The position numbers and the translations under genes are program-made. 20,766 bases of DNA from Candidatus Fermentibacterota bacterium (GTDB lineage: Bacteria; JAFGKV01), in the NCBI GenBank assembly GCA_030620115.1, contig JAUXFG010000063.1:1-20766 (forward strand), in the 5' to 3' direction. This document shows positions 1-6,387 of the stretch, piece after piece (the first letter of the stretch is position 1; the number at the start of each line of letters is the position of its first letter). The notes under the pieces are model-generated. The model did not search any database, was not told the DNA's origin, and saw only the letters and a list, made by a program, of their open reading frames with translations.

Positions 1-981
1 AACCGCATCTGTAGAGCAGAATTGGATGAGAACTGGCAATGGCATGGGCATGAGACGATCTATGAGGGCCGTAGGCCGCTGGGCCATCTGGTTCCTCGAA
101 TGACGGTCAATGGCGATTTATGGCTCCTCTTCGACGAAGTGCACGAGCCTGATTCGGTTTATGTTAAGGCACTCATCAGGTTTTCAACCACGGATTCCTG
201 GGTTGGCCCCTGTACGCTGCTCCGATTGGCAGGCGAAGCGTCTCAAGCGAACCTGGATTTCAGTTATTGGCATGCTCCTTGGGATGACATCCTCGTACTC
301 AGTTGGGTGGAGAATCAGGTTTTTGGAGACACGTTGGTTTCTTGTACGGGCTCGGCTATCGCCTTTCTGCCAGAGGAGGACGAATGGCCGCAGGAGGAAT
401 ACGCTCATTTCAATTATGTCTCAAACACGCTGTTTGGAGAAGTCGGGTGCGTGGTCGTACCGCTTCCGCACTATCTCTGTGCGGTGGACAACTCCGGTGT
501 ACAACGTCTACTCATGCACAATGAGGACTCATATCCTGGTTATGACATCGAGATAACAACAACCGACAATTCGATTGCTGAACTGGCTCTATCTGGTGTG
601 AATCAGTTCCATTCGGTCGGCGCGTGGACAGAGGATGACGGGCTCCAATCCGATCTATTTGTCGCCTTTTTCTGGTTTTTGGTCGGCTCTGCGGAACATG
701 GTCCGCAGCCATCCGATCAGTTCCTGTATCTCTATCCTGCGTATCCGAATCCCGTGAACCAATCGACTACCATCACCTATGTGCTGGCGAATCCTCAGAA
801 CATCGATCTTGGGCTGTATGATTCGTTGGGCCGCAGAGTGAAACAGATCGCGGTCGGATGGCATCCGGAAGGAACATATCGGATTCCGATATCAGCCCGT
901 GACATTCCGCAGGGAGCATACTATTGTACACTCTCGTCGGAGCATGGGAAGATAGCAAGAATACTCGTCGTGAACCGATAG
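1..981 (+). CDS. Secreted/surface protein with C-terminal sorting (T9SS type A-like) domain, 5' truncated
   Basis: The frame is open to the left window edge, so this is the C-terminal 326 residues of a longer protein. A TTG at 22 is the first start-like codon but need not be the real start. The body is acidic and rich in aromatic residues, and I recognise no enzyme motif in it. The last ~85 residues match the pattern of type IX secretion/FlgD-Ig-like C-terminal domains: YPAYPNPVNQST, then LYDSLGRRV, then GTYRIPI, QGAYYCTL and a final ILVVNR. In the Bacteroidetes/FCB group such domains direct export through the outer membrane and surface anchoring or release. The protein is therefore probably secreted; its signal peptide would lie upstream of the window. 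No transmembrane segment is visible. It ends 76 nt before the ABC ATPase gene. Confidence is high for the C-terminal domain and low for any function of the body. Confidence 0.8.
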   Translation, partial: NRICRAELDENWQWHGHETIYEGRRPLGHLVPRMTVNGDLWLLFDEVHEPDSVYVKALIRFSTTDSWVGPCTLLRLAGEASQANLDFSYWHAPWDDILVLSWVENQVFGDTLVSCTGSAIAFLPEEDEWPQEEYAHFNYVSNTLFGEVGCVVVPLPHYLCAVDNSGVQRLLMHNEDSYPGYDIEITTTDNSIAELALSGVNQFHSVGAWTEDDGLQSDLFVAFFWFLVGSAEHGPQPSDQFLYLYPAYPNPVNQSTTITYVLANPQNIDLGLYDSLGRRVKQIAVGWHPEGTYRIPISARDIPQGAYYCTLSSEHGKIARILVVNR

Positions 982-1057
982 CATCAAGTGACCCCATGAG
1001 GAGATGAAGACAAGGTCTATTCCGGGTCAGCTTCAGTAAACGATGTGAGAGGAATGA

Positions 1058-2050
1058 ATGATCAGCTCTGAGGATTCGACACTAGTGACTCGATGCTTTT
1101 CCCGTTCGGAGGAGATTGTCGGCACGCTCCACGAGGTAACAAAGGCTTTTGGAACCGTAACCGCCTTGCGGGAGGTCACGCTTGCCTTGCGCAAGGGGTC
1201 TGTCACCGCTTGCGTGGGGCCGAATGGTGCAGGCAAGACCACGATGGTTCGTCTCTTCCTGGGGCTATTGAGACCATCGGCAGGAGACGTCTCTGTCTTC
1301 GGCATGGATCCCACTCAAGATGGCTTCTCAAGGCGCGGCGACTTCGGAGTACTTCTCGAGAATCATGGACTATATGAGTCTTTGCCGGTTGCCTACAACC
1401 TGGAGCTTTATGCGCGTCTCTATGGGTTGCCTTCAGGGAGACGACGTAGGATGATCGAAGATGCCCTTTCGTTGGTAGGAATGAGTGAGAGCGTCGGCAA
1501 GAAGGTAAGGCAATTGTCAAAGGGAATGAAACAGCGCGTGGCTCTGGCACGCGCCATTCTGACCGACCCGGAGCTCCTTTTCCTAGATGAACCAACGTCT
1601 GGTCTTGATCCTGAAGGCGCCGAGATGATACTCGATCTTCTTGGCCAGATCGTTCAGCAGCGGGAAATGACGATTCTTGTTACGTCTCACAACCTTCCTG
1701 AAATCGAACGATTTTGCTCTGATGTTGTCTTCCTTCGAAATGGGAGCATCCTTGAGCATGGGACCTTGTCCGAGCTGCGGCGCCGTTATGCCAAACCGAC
1801 TGGTTACTTCCGATTTGCCTCCTCAGAAGACTATCGAAAGGCGATGGAGGTCTTCCGCACGACCAATCTTCCGGTAGTCGAAAGCGATCCTAGTGGCCTG
1901 ACTCATGTCGCCGCATATTCCTTTGGATCCGGGGAGAGCTCCCACATAACCGAGGCTCTCGGACGTTCAGGCGTTTTTCCAACAGAGGTGAGGGTACAGG
2001 AGAGTAGCCTTCTTGAGATGTACAAAAGAATCATGAGCATGGACCAATGA
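1058..2050 (+). CDS. ABC transporter ATP-binding protein (ABC-2 exporter type)
   Basis: This is the cytoplasmic ATPase subunit of an exporter. Residues ~22-240 hold a full nucleotide-binding domain: Walker A GPNGAGKTT (54-62), signature LSKGMKQR (153-160), Walker B LLFLDEP (173-179), D-loop SGLDP (181-185) and H-loop His211. The Q-loop position reads LLENHGLY, with Glu where Gln is usual, a variation seen in drug/lipid-exporter-like ATPases. The ~90-residue C-terminal extension (from about 240) fits the regulatory tail of CcmA/NatA/DrrA-type proteins. The start is ATG 1058, preceded by a GAGAGG ribosome-binding site 5 nt upstream. The stop overlaps the permease start by 4 nt (ATGA), so the two subunits are translationally coupled. 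The substrate cannot be told from sequence. Confidence 0.95.
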   Translation: MISSEDSTLVTRCFSRSEEIVGTLHEVTKAFGTVTALREVTLALRKGSVTACVGPNGAGKTTMVRLFLGLLRPSAGDVSVFGMDPTQDGFSRRGDFGVLLENHGLYESLPVAYNLELYARLYGLPSGRRRRMIEDALSLVGMSESVGKKVRQLSKGMKQRVALARAILTDPELLFLDEPTSGLDPEGAEMILDLLGQIVQQREMTILVTSHNLPEIERFCSDVVFLRNGSILEHGTLSELRRRYAKPTGYFRFASSEDYRKAMEVFRTTNLPVVESDPSGLTHVAAYSFGSGESSHITEALGRSGVFPTEVRVQESSLLEMYKRIMSMDQ

Positions 2051-2781
2051 TGAGGAGAACAGAAGGCTACGGGGTTATGGTGTGGAAGGAGCTTTCCGCA
2101 CTTCGTTTGCGACCGGAGCTTTGCATGTATATCGTCGTCGCGGCCGTGATAGCAATCATTTTCTGGATAGGGGCTGCGGCGAAACTCTCCGCAAGGGTTC
2201 CCATCGGCGATCCGAACAGAGAAGTGATATTCCAATTACTTGTCAATATGATCGCACGAAGCGCACCCTTTCCCATGGCCATGCTCTTGGCTTATCAGTT
2301 GCAGGAGGAGATTTTTCTGCACGAGAAGCTGACAAGGACAATCGAGACGCTTCTCTCATCGCCCATTACTCCACTGGCGGTATGGCTTGGAAAAGTCAGT
2401 ACGGTTTTCTTAGTTACCTGGATCCCCACATTTGCCATGTGCACAACTGCTATTGTATTGATAGGGCTAAGATACATGAACATGATCATCATGCCCGACG
2501 CGGTCGCATTGTTTGGCCTATTGGCAGGTTGCCCCATAATGTTTATGTTCTGGCTCCTTTTGTCGAATCTCATGGTGTTGGTACTCCGCGAGCCCAGATT
2601 CCTGCCTTTTGTGAGTTTTGCTATCCTGTCTGCTACGCTGTACCGATCTGTCAAAACCTTTCAATCTCATTCCACCCAAGACCTGGATTTATTGCTCTAC
2701 ATTGTCGGAGTGCTTGGATGCGTTTTGGTGATACTGATTGGGCTGCGCGTTCTGACCAGAGAGAGGATCGTCTCGTCATGA
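2047..2781 (+). CDS. ABC-2 type transporter permease
   Basis: This 244-residue membrane protein has about six hydrophobic segments, near residues 27-45, 62-84, 113-137, 150-175, 180-200 and 215-236, the usual topology of an ABC-2 exporter permease. Between segments 2 and 3 lies a charged stretch (EEIFLHEKLTRTIETLLSSPIT). Its E-K-x(2)-R-T-x-E-x-L-L-x-S-P-x-T pattern is typical of ABC-2 permeases, where the coupling helix contacts the ATPase. The gene starts within the stop of the ATPase gene (ATGA at 2047-2050), so the two form one transporter, probably as a dimer of each subunit. The protein is slightly shorter than many family members but appears complete. The cargo is unknown; the sorting-domain protein upstream and the metallopeptidase downstream hint at envelope or secretion functions but prove nothing. 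Confidence 0.9.
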   Translation: MMRRTEGYGVMVWKELSALRLRPELCMYIVVAAVIAIIFWIGAAAKLSARVPIGDPNREVIFQLLVNMIARSAPFPMAMLLAYQLQEEIFLHEKLTRTIETLLSSPITPLAVWLGKVSTVFLVTWIPTFAMCTTAIVLIGLRYMNMIIMPDAVALFGLLAGCPIMFMFWLLLSNLMVLVLREPRFLPFVSFAILSATLYRSVKTFQSHSTQDLDLLLYIVGVLGCVLVILIGLRVLTRERIVSS

Positions 2782-3023
2782 GGCAGAGCCGCGTGGCCAC
2801 GGCGGCTGCCCTTTCCGGACTTCTCACCAATTCCGCGTCGGCCGCGGGATTTCGTTACGCTCCGTCGGCCTCCTCGATCCGCCGGCTGACGGACAGAGGA
2901 TACGCCTGTGGCTTCCAGCTCGTAGAGGGTCCTCGGTCGTCCCGCACCCAACGCTTTGGGTGCGGGACAGCCACAGCCATCTCTTCTGTCTCGCTACGAA
3001 AGCCGGTGGGAAGTCCGGGATAA
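2778..3023 (+). CDS. Doubtful small ORF with signal-peptide-like N-terminus
   Basis: An 81-residue ORF starts at an ATGA overlap with the permease stop and has AGAGGA about 10 nt upstream. Its first ~23 residues (basic MRQSR, then VATAAALSGLL, then SASA) loosely resemble a signal peptide. The rest is rich in Arg, Ser and Gly with no family resemblance, and the ORF is spanned by a perfect hairpin (2939-2968). It ends at a TAA only 18 nt before, and in the same frame as, the start of the metallopeptidase. It could therefore be a short leader gene, the detached signal-peptide end of that peptidase, or plain noncoding GC-rich DNA. I lean towards noncoding or degenerate. Confidence 0.22.
   Translation: MRQSRVATAAALSGLLTNSASAAGFRYAPSASSIRRLTDRGYACGFQLVEGPRSSRTQRFGCGTATAISSVSLRKPVGSPG
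2939..2968. repeat. Perfect 13-bp inverted repeat (hairpin) with 4-nt loop
   Basis: The arms GTCCCGCACCCAA (2939-2951) and TTGGGTGCGGGAC (2956-2968) are exactly complementary around the loop CGCT. No T-run follows on the plus strand (ACAGCC) and no clean A-run precedes it, so it is not a standard intrinsic terminator. It sits between the transporter operon and the metallopeptidase gene. It may be a REP-like dispersed hairpin, an RNA processing or stability element, or a protein-binding site. Confidence 0.75.
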
Positions 3024-3041
3024 ACCGCGAAAGGATCTAGA

Positions 3042-3803
3042 ATGTGGCAGGAGCTGCGCTCATCTCACTATCTTTTTCACTATCATGAGGGGGCGCTCAC
3101 AGGAGTCGATATCAATCAGATAGTGACCACACAGGAGAGCTGTCATAGGCACATCTGTGCAGTGTTGCAGGTTGAGATGGACATCCCGATTCAATATTTC
3201 CTCTATGACAATCCGGAGGAGGTCGGGAGACGATATCCCGCTATAAAAGGATACGGTGATACCGAGCCGACCAACGGATTTGCCCACGAACCCGATCAAA
3301 TCCACGCCGTTTACAACAGGGAAGTGAAATGCATCGGGTTTCACGAAGATGCCCACCTGATTTCGAACCGTACGATGGGTAAGCCGGAGCAGTCTCTGCT
3401 GCGTGAGGGACTGGCGATGTGGTTTGACAAGACATGGTGGGGGTTTCCCAATGAGGCCTGGGCCCTCGTCTATGCCCAGGATAGCCTCTGGCCCGGGCTC
3501 GGGAATCTTGCTTCGAACGAGCGATTCAGTGAGTATTCTGATATCGTCACTTATCCGATCGCCGGTGCTTTCGTTGAGTTCATCATCATGCGTTTTGGAT
3601 TGGGACGATTCAAGGAACTCTATGGGAATGCCGGTGATTGCCTCGAAAGCTCCTTCAGAGATCAATTCGGGGTCTCTCTTCACGAGTTCGAGGAACAAAT
3701 GCTCCAGACCATCGCCGAGATCGGATGGGACGAGGAATTACTCAGGAGGATCAGAAGCCATCTGAAACAGCATCATATACTGAAGACGGACGGGTGTGCA
3801 TAG
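3042..3803 (+). CDS. Gluzincin-like HExxH metallopeptidase (peptidase MA-like)
   Basis: The 253-residue protein carries HEDAH at residues 101-105 and LLREGLAMWFD with Glu122 seventeen residues later. This is the HExxH...E zinc site of gluzincins, and the E-G-L-A-x-W/Y context resembles peptidase MA-like proteins. His101 and His105 would bind zinc, Glu102 would act as general base and Glu122 as third ligand. The N-terminus (ELRSSHYLFHYHEG...) matches the strand that usually begins the mature domain in such proteins. The start ATG 3042 has AAAGGA 6 nt upstream, a good ribosome-binding site, yet no signal peptide follows, which is unusual for this mostly extracytoplasmic group. An in-frame ORF with a signal-like N-terminus ends just upstream at a single TAA. 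The substrate is unknown. No second gene follows on this strand. Confidence 0.75.
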   Translation: MWQELRSSHYLFHYHEGALTGVDINQIVTTQESCHRHICAVLQVEMDIPIQYFLYDNPEEVGRRYPAIKGYGDTEPTNGFAHEPDQIHAVYNREVKCIGFHEDAHLISNRTMGKPEQSLLREGLAMWFDKTWWGFPNEAWALVYAQDSLWPGLGNLASNERFSEYSDIVTYPIAGAFVEFIIMRFGLGRFKELYGNAGDCLESSFRDQFGVSLHEFEEQMLQTIAEIGWDEELLRRIRSHLKQHHILKTDGCA

Positions 3804-3854
3804 CCATCTTTGGTGTAGAACGCGCATTGTCCCGGCCGTGAATCCGTGTTGGAA

Positions 3855-3892
3855 TAAATCTCTAGTAAATCCATGGATTTACTAGAGATTTA
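3855..3892. repeat. 38-bp perfect palindrome
   Basis: Two 19-bp arms, TAAATCTCTAGTAAATCCA and its exact reverse complement, meet with no spacer at a central CCATGG. The palindrome lies 52 nt after the metallopeptidase stop and upstream of the 3' end of the convergent minus-strand genes. The half-site TGGATTTACTARAGATTT recurs at 3996-4013. The length and perfection rule out chance. Possibilities are a dimeric or tetrameric regulator operator, abutted ends of a mobile element, or a cruciform-forming site; the AT-rich stem could also act as a bidirectional terminator. Confidence 0.85.
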
Positions 3893-3995
3893 GCGAACAA
3901 CGATTTTGATGTTCGGGGGATACGTGATCTCCATCAAATAGAGCTTTTCTGATGACCATCACGATCATTCAGGTCTATCCCGCAATTCTCACCAA

Positions 3996-4013
3996 TGGAT
4001 TTACTAAAGATTT
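3996..4013 (+). repeat. Third copy of the palindrome half-site
   Basis: TGGATTTACTAAAGATTT matches 17 of 18 bases of the right arm of the palindrome at 3874-3891 (A for G at one position), in the same orientation and 122 bp away. It lies just beyond the 3' end of the small minus-strand ORF at 4038-4253. The 103-bp segment between the palindrome and this copy holds no recognisable gene. Confidence 0.7.
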
Positions 4014-4037
4014 CGTTCAGGTCGCAGATCCCCCATG

Positions 4038-4253
4038 TCATTGCAGTCCCTCGGCGTAGCCTCTGCCGTAGCCGGGCCGGATGGTCGGATTGTTCACGCC
4101 AGGGATTGGTGGCCGCAGCATATCCGCCACAGAATCCTGCAAATGATCCAAGGTCAAGGGCTGATCCTGAAGTCCGACCCCAATAGATCCAACATCCCTG
4201 AGCGTAACCTCGTGGTCGTTGTACTTCCATACGCCGTCAAACCAATATACCAT
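4038..4253 (-). CDS. Small hypothetical protein, 71 aa
   Basis: This ORF lies 24 nt downstream of, and on the same strand as, the secreted protein gene at 4278-5360. It has a good ribosome-binding site (GGAG, 5 nt before the ATG). Its composition is balanced and protein-like, starting MVYWFDGVWKYNDHEV and continuing with LTLDHLQDSVADMLRPP. The end is a Gly/Tyr-rich tail (GYGRGYAEG). There is no signal peptide and no transmembrane segment. I do not recognise a family. Spacing and strand suggest a two-gene operon with the secreted protein. The overlapping plus-strand ORFs look like shadows. It could also be a decayed 3' fragment of something larger. Confidence 0.45.
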   Translation of the reverse strand: MVYWFDGVWKYNDHEVTLRDVGSIGVGLQDQPLTLDHLQDSVADMLRPPIPGVNNPTIRPGYGRGYAEGLQ

Positions 4254-4277
4254 TCGGTCTCCATGGCTCCGGCCTGA

Positions 4278-5360
4278 TCAATCCATGGAGCCTTGGCGAC
4301 CTCCGGGCTGCTCCTTGATCAGCGATCGTATCTTGGGCACATGCCGAAGTAGGTCTTCGTCTCCCGGGTTCTCTTTCAACAAGACCTCCAACTTCTGTTC
4401 CACCTCAACCCACTCGCGTTTCCCATCAAGAGCCTCCTGAACATAAAGGAATATCCGGCCTGAAGGGCTAGTTTGTGTTTTTAGCGCGTCATAAAAGAGC
4501 GTGGCAAGAGTCCCATCCTTCAGATACTGAATCACTAAGTCCACAGCCTTCTCAGTACTCCCGCATTGGGGCTGCATTCCCCATATTCTCGCGTGCCTCC
4601 CAACGAAATCGGCCGCATCAAGGAGAGATCCGTTTGTTCTCTCAGATAGATTCTCGGCTACGAATGCCAACTTCCTCCTACCTGATTCATCCAGCGTTGG
4701 TACTATCGAATCAATGATGGCTTTCGCCTCCGCCGGCACACTGCGTAATCCTTGACCCGCCGCTTGAAGCTCCTCCTTGAAATTCCTCTTGGCTTGAGTT
4801 TTGAGCTTCTTATACAGGGATCCGGTGACGAGTTCCTCGGGATTTAGTGGATTCGCGTTCCAGAACTCCGCGACTTCACCAGCTGGGAACCAATAGTCTC
4901 CACTGGTTATGCTGGGTCGCCCGTAACGATGCGGTTTTTCGACAAATACATAGCAGAAAACCGGAGCGTCGTACTTAACCCTTCGCACCTCGACTGCCAT
5001 GACAGCCTCGAGCGAATCATCTGGCCCCAGAGTAAAATCCATTGCCTGGTCGCCCAGCAATGTGTAAGCGTCGGAGCACAACCACACTAGCCTCACCTTT
5101 ACGGCAATAGGGGGTTTCTCCAGGAATCGAGTCTTGATGCGCCACTGATAGACCTCGCCTTTTGTCATGATTTCGGGAGCGTCCATCTCAATGTGAGCGA
5201 ACAAGCACTCTTCCCATATATCGGAAAGACAGCTCCCCGCCCCGTGTCTATCTGCCCACCTTCCCCAGTCTTCGGCTCTTGTTTGCGTCGGCAGCAGGAG
5301 GACAGCCATCAACACTGAGGTGAGTAAAAAAACCTCGAAGTTCTTGCTGTTCATTGTCAT
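4278..5360 (-). CDS. Secreted protein of unknown function
   Basis: I chose the ATG whose complement is at 5358-5360, since AAAGGAG lies 8 nt upstream and the protein then begins with a clean Sec signal peptide: MTMNSKN, a hydrophobic core FLLTSVLMAVLLL, and a cleavage site near TRA/EDW at residue ~29. The frame is open 21 codons further upstream but without a better start. The mature part (~330 aa) begins with a Cys-containing segment (GSCLSDIWEEC), followed by a strand-rich region to about residue 165. The C-terminal half is largely helical and charged (KKLKTQAKRNFKEEL, EQKLEVLLKENPGDEDLL), possibly TPR-like at the end. I recognise no catalytic motif. It probably acts in the periplasm or outside the cell. 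The small ORF at 4038-4253 follows on the same strand. Confidence 0.75.
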   Translation of the reverse strand: MTMNSKNFEVFLLTSVLMAVLLLPTQTRAEDWGRWADRHGAGSCLSDIWEECLFAHIEMDAPEIMTKGEVYQWRIKTRFLEKPPIAVKVRLVWLCSDAYTLLGDQAMDFTLGPDDSLEAVMAVEVRRVKYDAPVFCYVFVEKPHRYGRPSITSGDYWFPAGEVAEFWNANPLNPEELVTGSLYKKLKTQAKRNFKEELQAAGQGLRSVPAEAKAIIDSIVPTLDESGRRKLAFVAENLSERTNGSLLDAADFVGRHARIWGMQPQCGSTEKAVDLVIQYLKDGTLATLFYDALKTQTSPSGRIFLYVQEALDGKREWVEVEQKLEVLLKENPGDEDLLRHVPKIRSLIKEQPGGRQGSMD

Positions 5361-5810
5361 CTCGCAAGCTCCTTTGCTGTGCGTCTGTTCCTTCATACGA
5401 CAGATCAATATAATGCTCCCCAAAGGTGAGTTGCGGGCTAAATCCCTGCTTCTTTTGCAACGACCTCTGATGCTCTTTGGGGATCAGCGCACCATTGCAC
5501 CTTCAACAAAGCCATCGATGGCACGGCATATCGGGCCTCACCACGATCAAAGATCAAAGATTTGTCCCGAAGCCCTCCTTTCCCAAGCGACCAAAGCCCC
5601 AAGCCTGATCCCGGATCTGACTACAGAGCAAAAAGAAAGGGCGCTTGTCGGACTCCTTGCTACACAAGGCGAAACCCGGCTCATAATCCACCAAATTGTT
5701 GCGCCACGGCACGTCCCCCCCATGCCCATGGCCACGGCAATTCGTTGAGAATTCTACGCTTTGTGAGCGGTGCATTCACACGAGACCAGTAGTGGATGCA
5801 AAGAAATCAG
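5361..5810. other. Spacer without a convincing gene
   Basis: This is the start-to-start side of a divergent pair (secreted protein on minus, RNA-binding protein on plus). I see only short ORFs without ribosome-binding sites. One of 73 codons (minus, 5554-5775) has a protein-like look (PWRNNLVDYEPGFALCSKE) but no start signal; it may be a remnant. A 7-bp tandem repeat (GATCAAA twice, 5545-5558) is present. No tRNA or other RNA gene was recognised. The promoter of the minus-strand gene should lie here; a TATATT about 50 nt upstream of its start lacks a good -35 box. Confidence 0.5.
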
Positions 5811-5838
5811 TTGCATACTCCTCAGTTCGCAGTATAGT
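5811..5838 (+). promoter_or_regulatory. Candidate sigma70-type promoter of the RNA-binding protein gene
   Basis: TTGCAT (5811-5816) and TATAGT (5833-5838) are separated by 16 bp, close to the TTGACA/TATAAT consensus. Transcription would start near 5845, giving an untranslated leader of about 140 nt before the ATG at 5983. Whether this organism uses such boxes is assumed, not shown. Confidence 0.4.
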
Positions 5839-5844
5839 AGTCTA

Positions 5845-5982
5845 TGCTAGCCAAGCGAAGACGATCACGGTCAGTTCGTGTTTGAGCCATTGCCGCAGAC
5901 AGCCAATGGCCGGCCGATGGCCGCAGCATGTCGGCACCTGATCGTGGCCTTCCTAGTGCAGTAGAAAGCGAGAAACGGACGT
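5845..5982 (+). promoter_or_regulatory. Long, possibly structured 5' leader of the RRM protein gene
   Basis: The predicted leader contains several complementary segments: GCCATTG (5886-5892) with CAATGGC (5904-5910), a GGCCGATGGCC element just after, and ACGATCA (5861-5867) with TGATCGT (5939-5945), which would enclose the others. The ribosome-binding site is weak (ACGGA, 3 nt before ATG). Long structured leaders are typical of temperature-regulated RNA-chaperone genes, so control at the RNA level is a reasonable guess only. Confidence 0.35.
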
Positions 5983-6345
5983 ATGGGAAAGAAGCTCTTT
6001 GTAGGCAATCTGGCGAATGAGACAACAGAAGACGAGCTTCAGGCTCTCTTCGAAGCGGTGGGACCGGTAAGCAATTGCGAGTTTGTAATAGACAAGTATT
6101 CTGGCGAATTTCGCGGATTCGCGTTTGTTGAGATGACCACCGATGAAGACGCCGAGAGGGCGGTTCAAGAATGCAATGGGAAGGAATTCGGAGGCCGGAA
6201 TTTGGTGGTCAACGAGGCTCGGCCGCGTGTGGAACGTGCGCCTACTACCGGTTTCGGAGGACGGGGGCAGAAGAAACGCCGTTCTGGGAAAGGCAGCCGC
6301 CGCGGCCTACGCAGCGCCAAGCGTGCTCGAAAAGCTTCCTGGTAA
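5983..6345 (+). CDS. RNA-binding protein with RRM domain and basic tail
   Basis: The 120-residue protein opens with a single RNA recognition motif (residues ~3-80). RNP2 is LFVGNL (5-10) and RNP1 is RGFAFVEM (44-51), with the aromatic residues Phe6, Phe46 and Phe48 that stack on RNA bases. After the domain comes a Gly/Lys/Arg-rich tail (from ~82, e.g. FGGRGQKKRR, SGKGSRRGLR), which likely adds non-specific RNA affinity. The length and plan match bacterial RRM proteins of the cyanobacterial Rbp type, many of which are cold-induced RNA chaperones. The tail is more Lys/Arg-rich than the usual RGG tail. It has its own candidate promoter and a long leader. The gene ends 42 nt before the exonuclease III gene, which may be co-transcribed. 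Confidence 0.92.
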   Translation: MGKKLFVGNLANETTEDELQALFEAVGPVSNCEFVIDKYSGEFRGFAFVEMTTDEDAERAVQECNGKEFGGRNLVVNEARPRVERAPTTGFGGRGQKKRRSGKGSRRGLRSAKRARKASW

Positions 6346-6387
6346 CCGATTTTCGAATCCAAATTTGAGTTTCGAGTTTCAGGGGAA

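Noticed and set aside
1004-1039. 11-codon ORF just after a GAGGAG before the ABC ATPase gene
   Set aside because: The GGAG touches the ATG, leaving no spacing, and the peptide has no attenuator-like character.
2082-2777. Long plus-strand frame overlapping the ABC-2 permease
   Set aside because: The permease frame carries clear membrane segments and ABC-2 features; the other frame is His/Arg-rich and only its tail beyond 2778 deserves mention.
3060-3698. 212-codon open frame antisense to the metallopeptidase
   Set aside because: The plus-strand protein has the HExxH...E site and a proper ribosome-binding site; the antisense frame has neither start signal nor motif.
5554-5775. 73-codon minus-strand ORF in the divergent spacer
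   Set aside because: Protein-like in parts but without a ribosome-binding site or recognisable family; at most a gene remnant.
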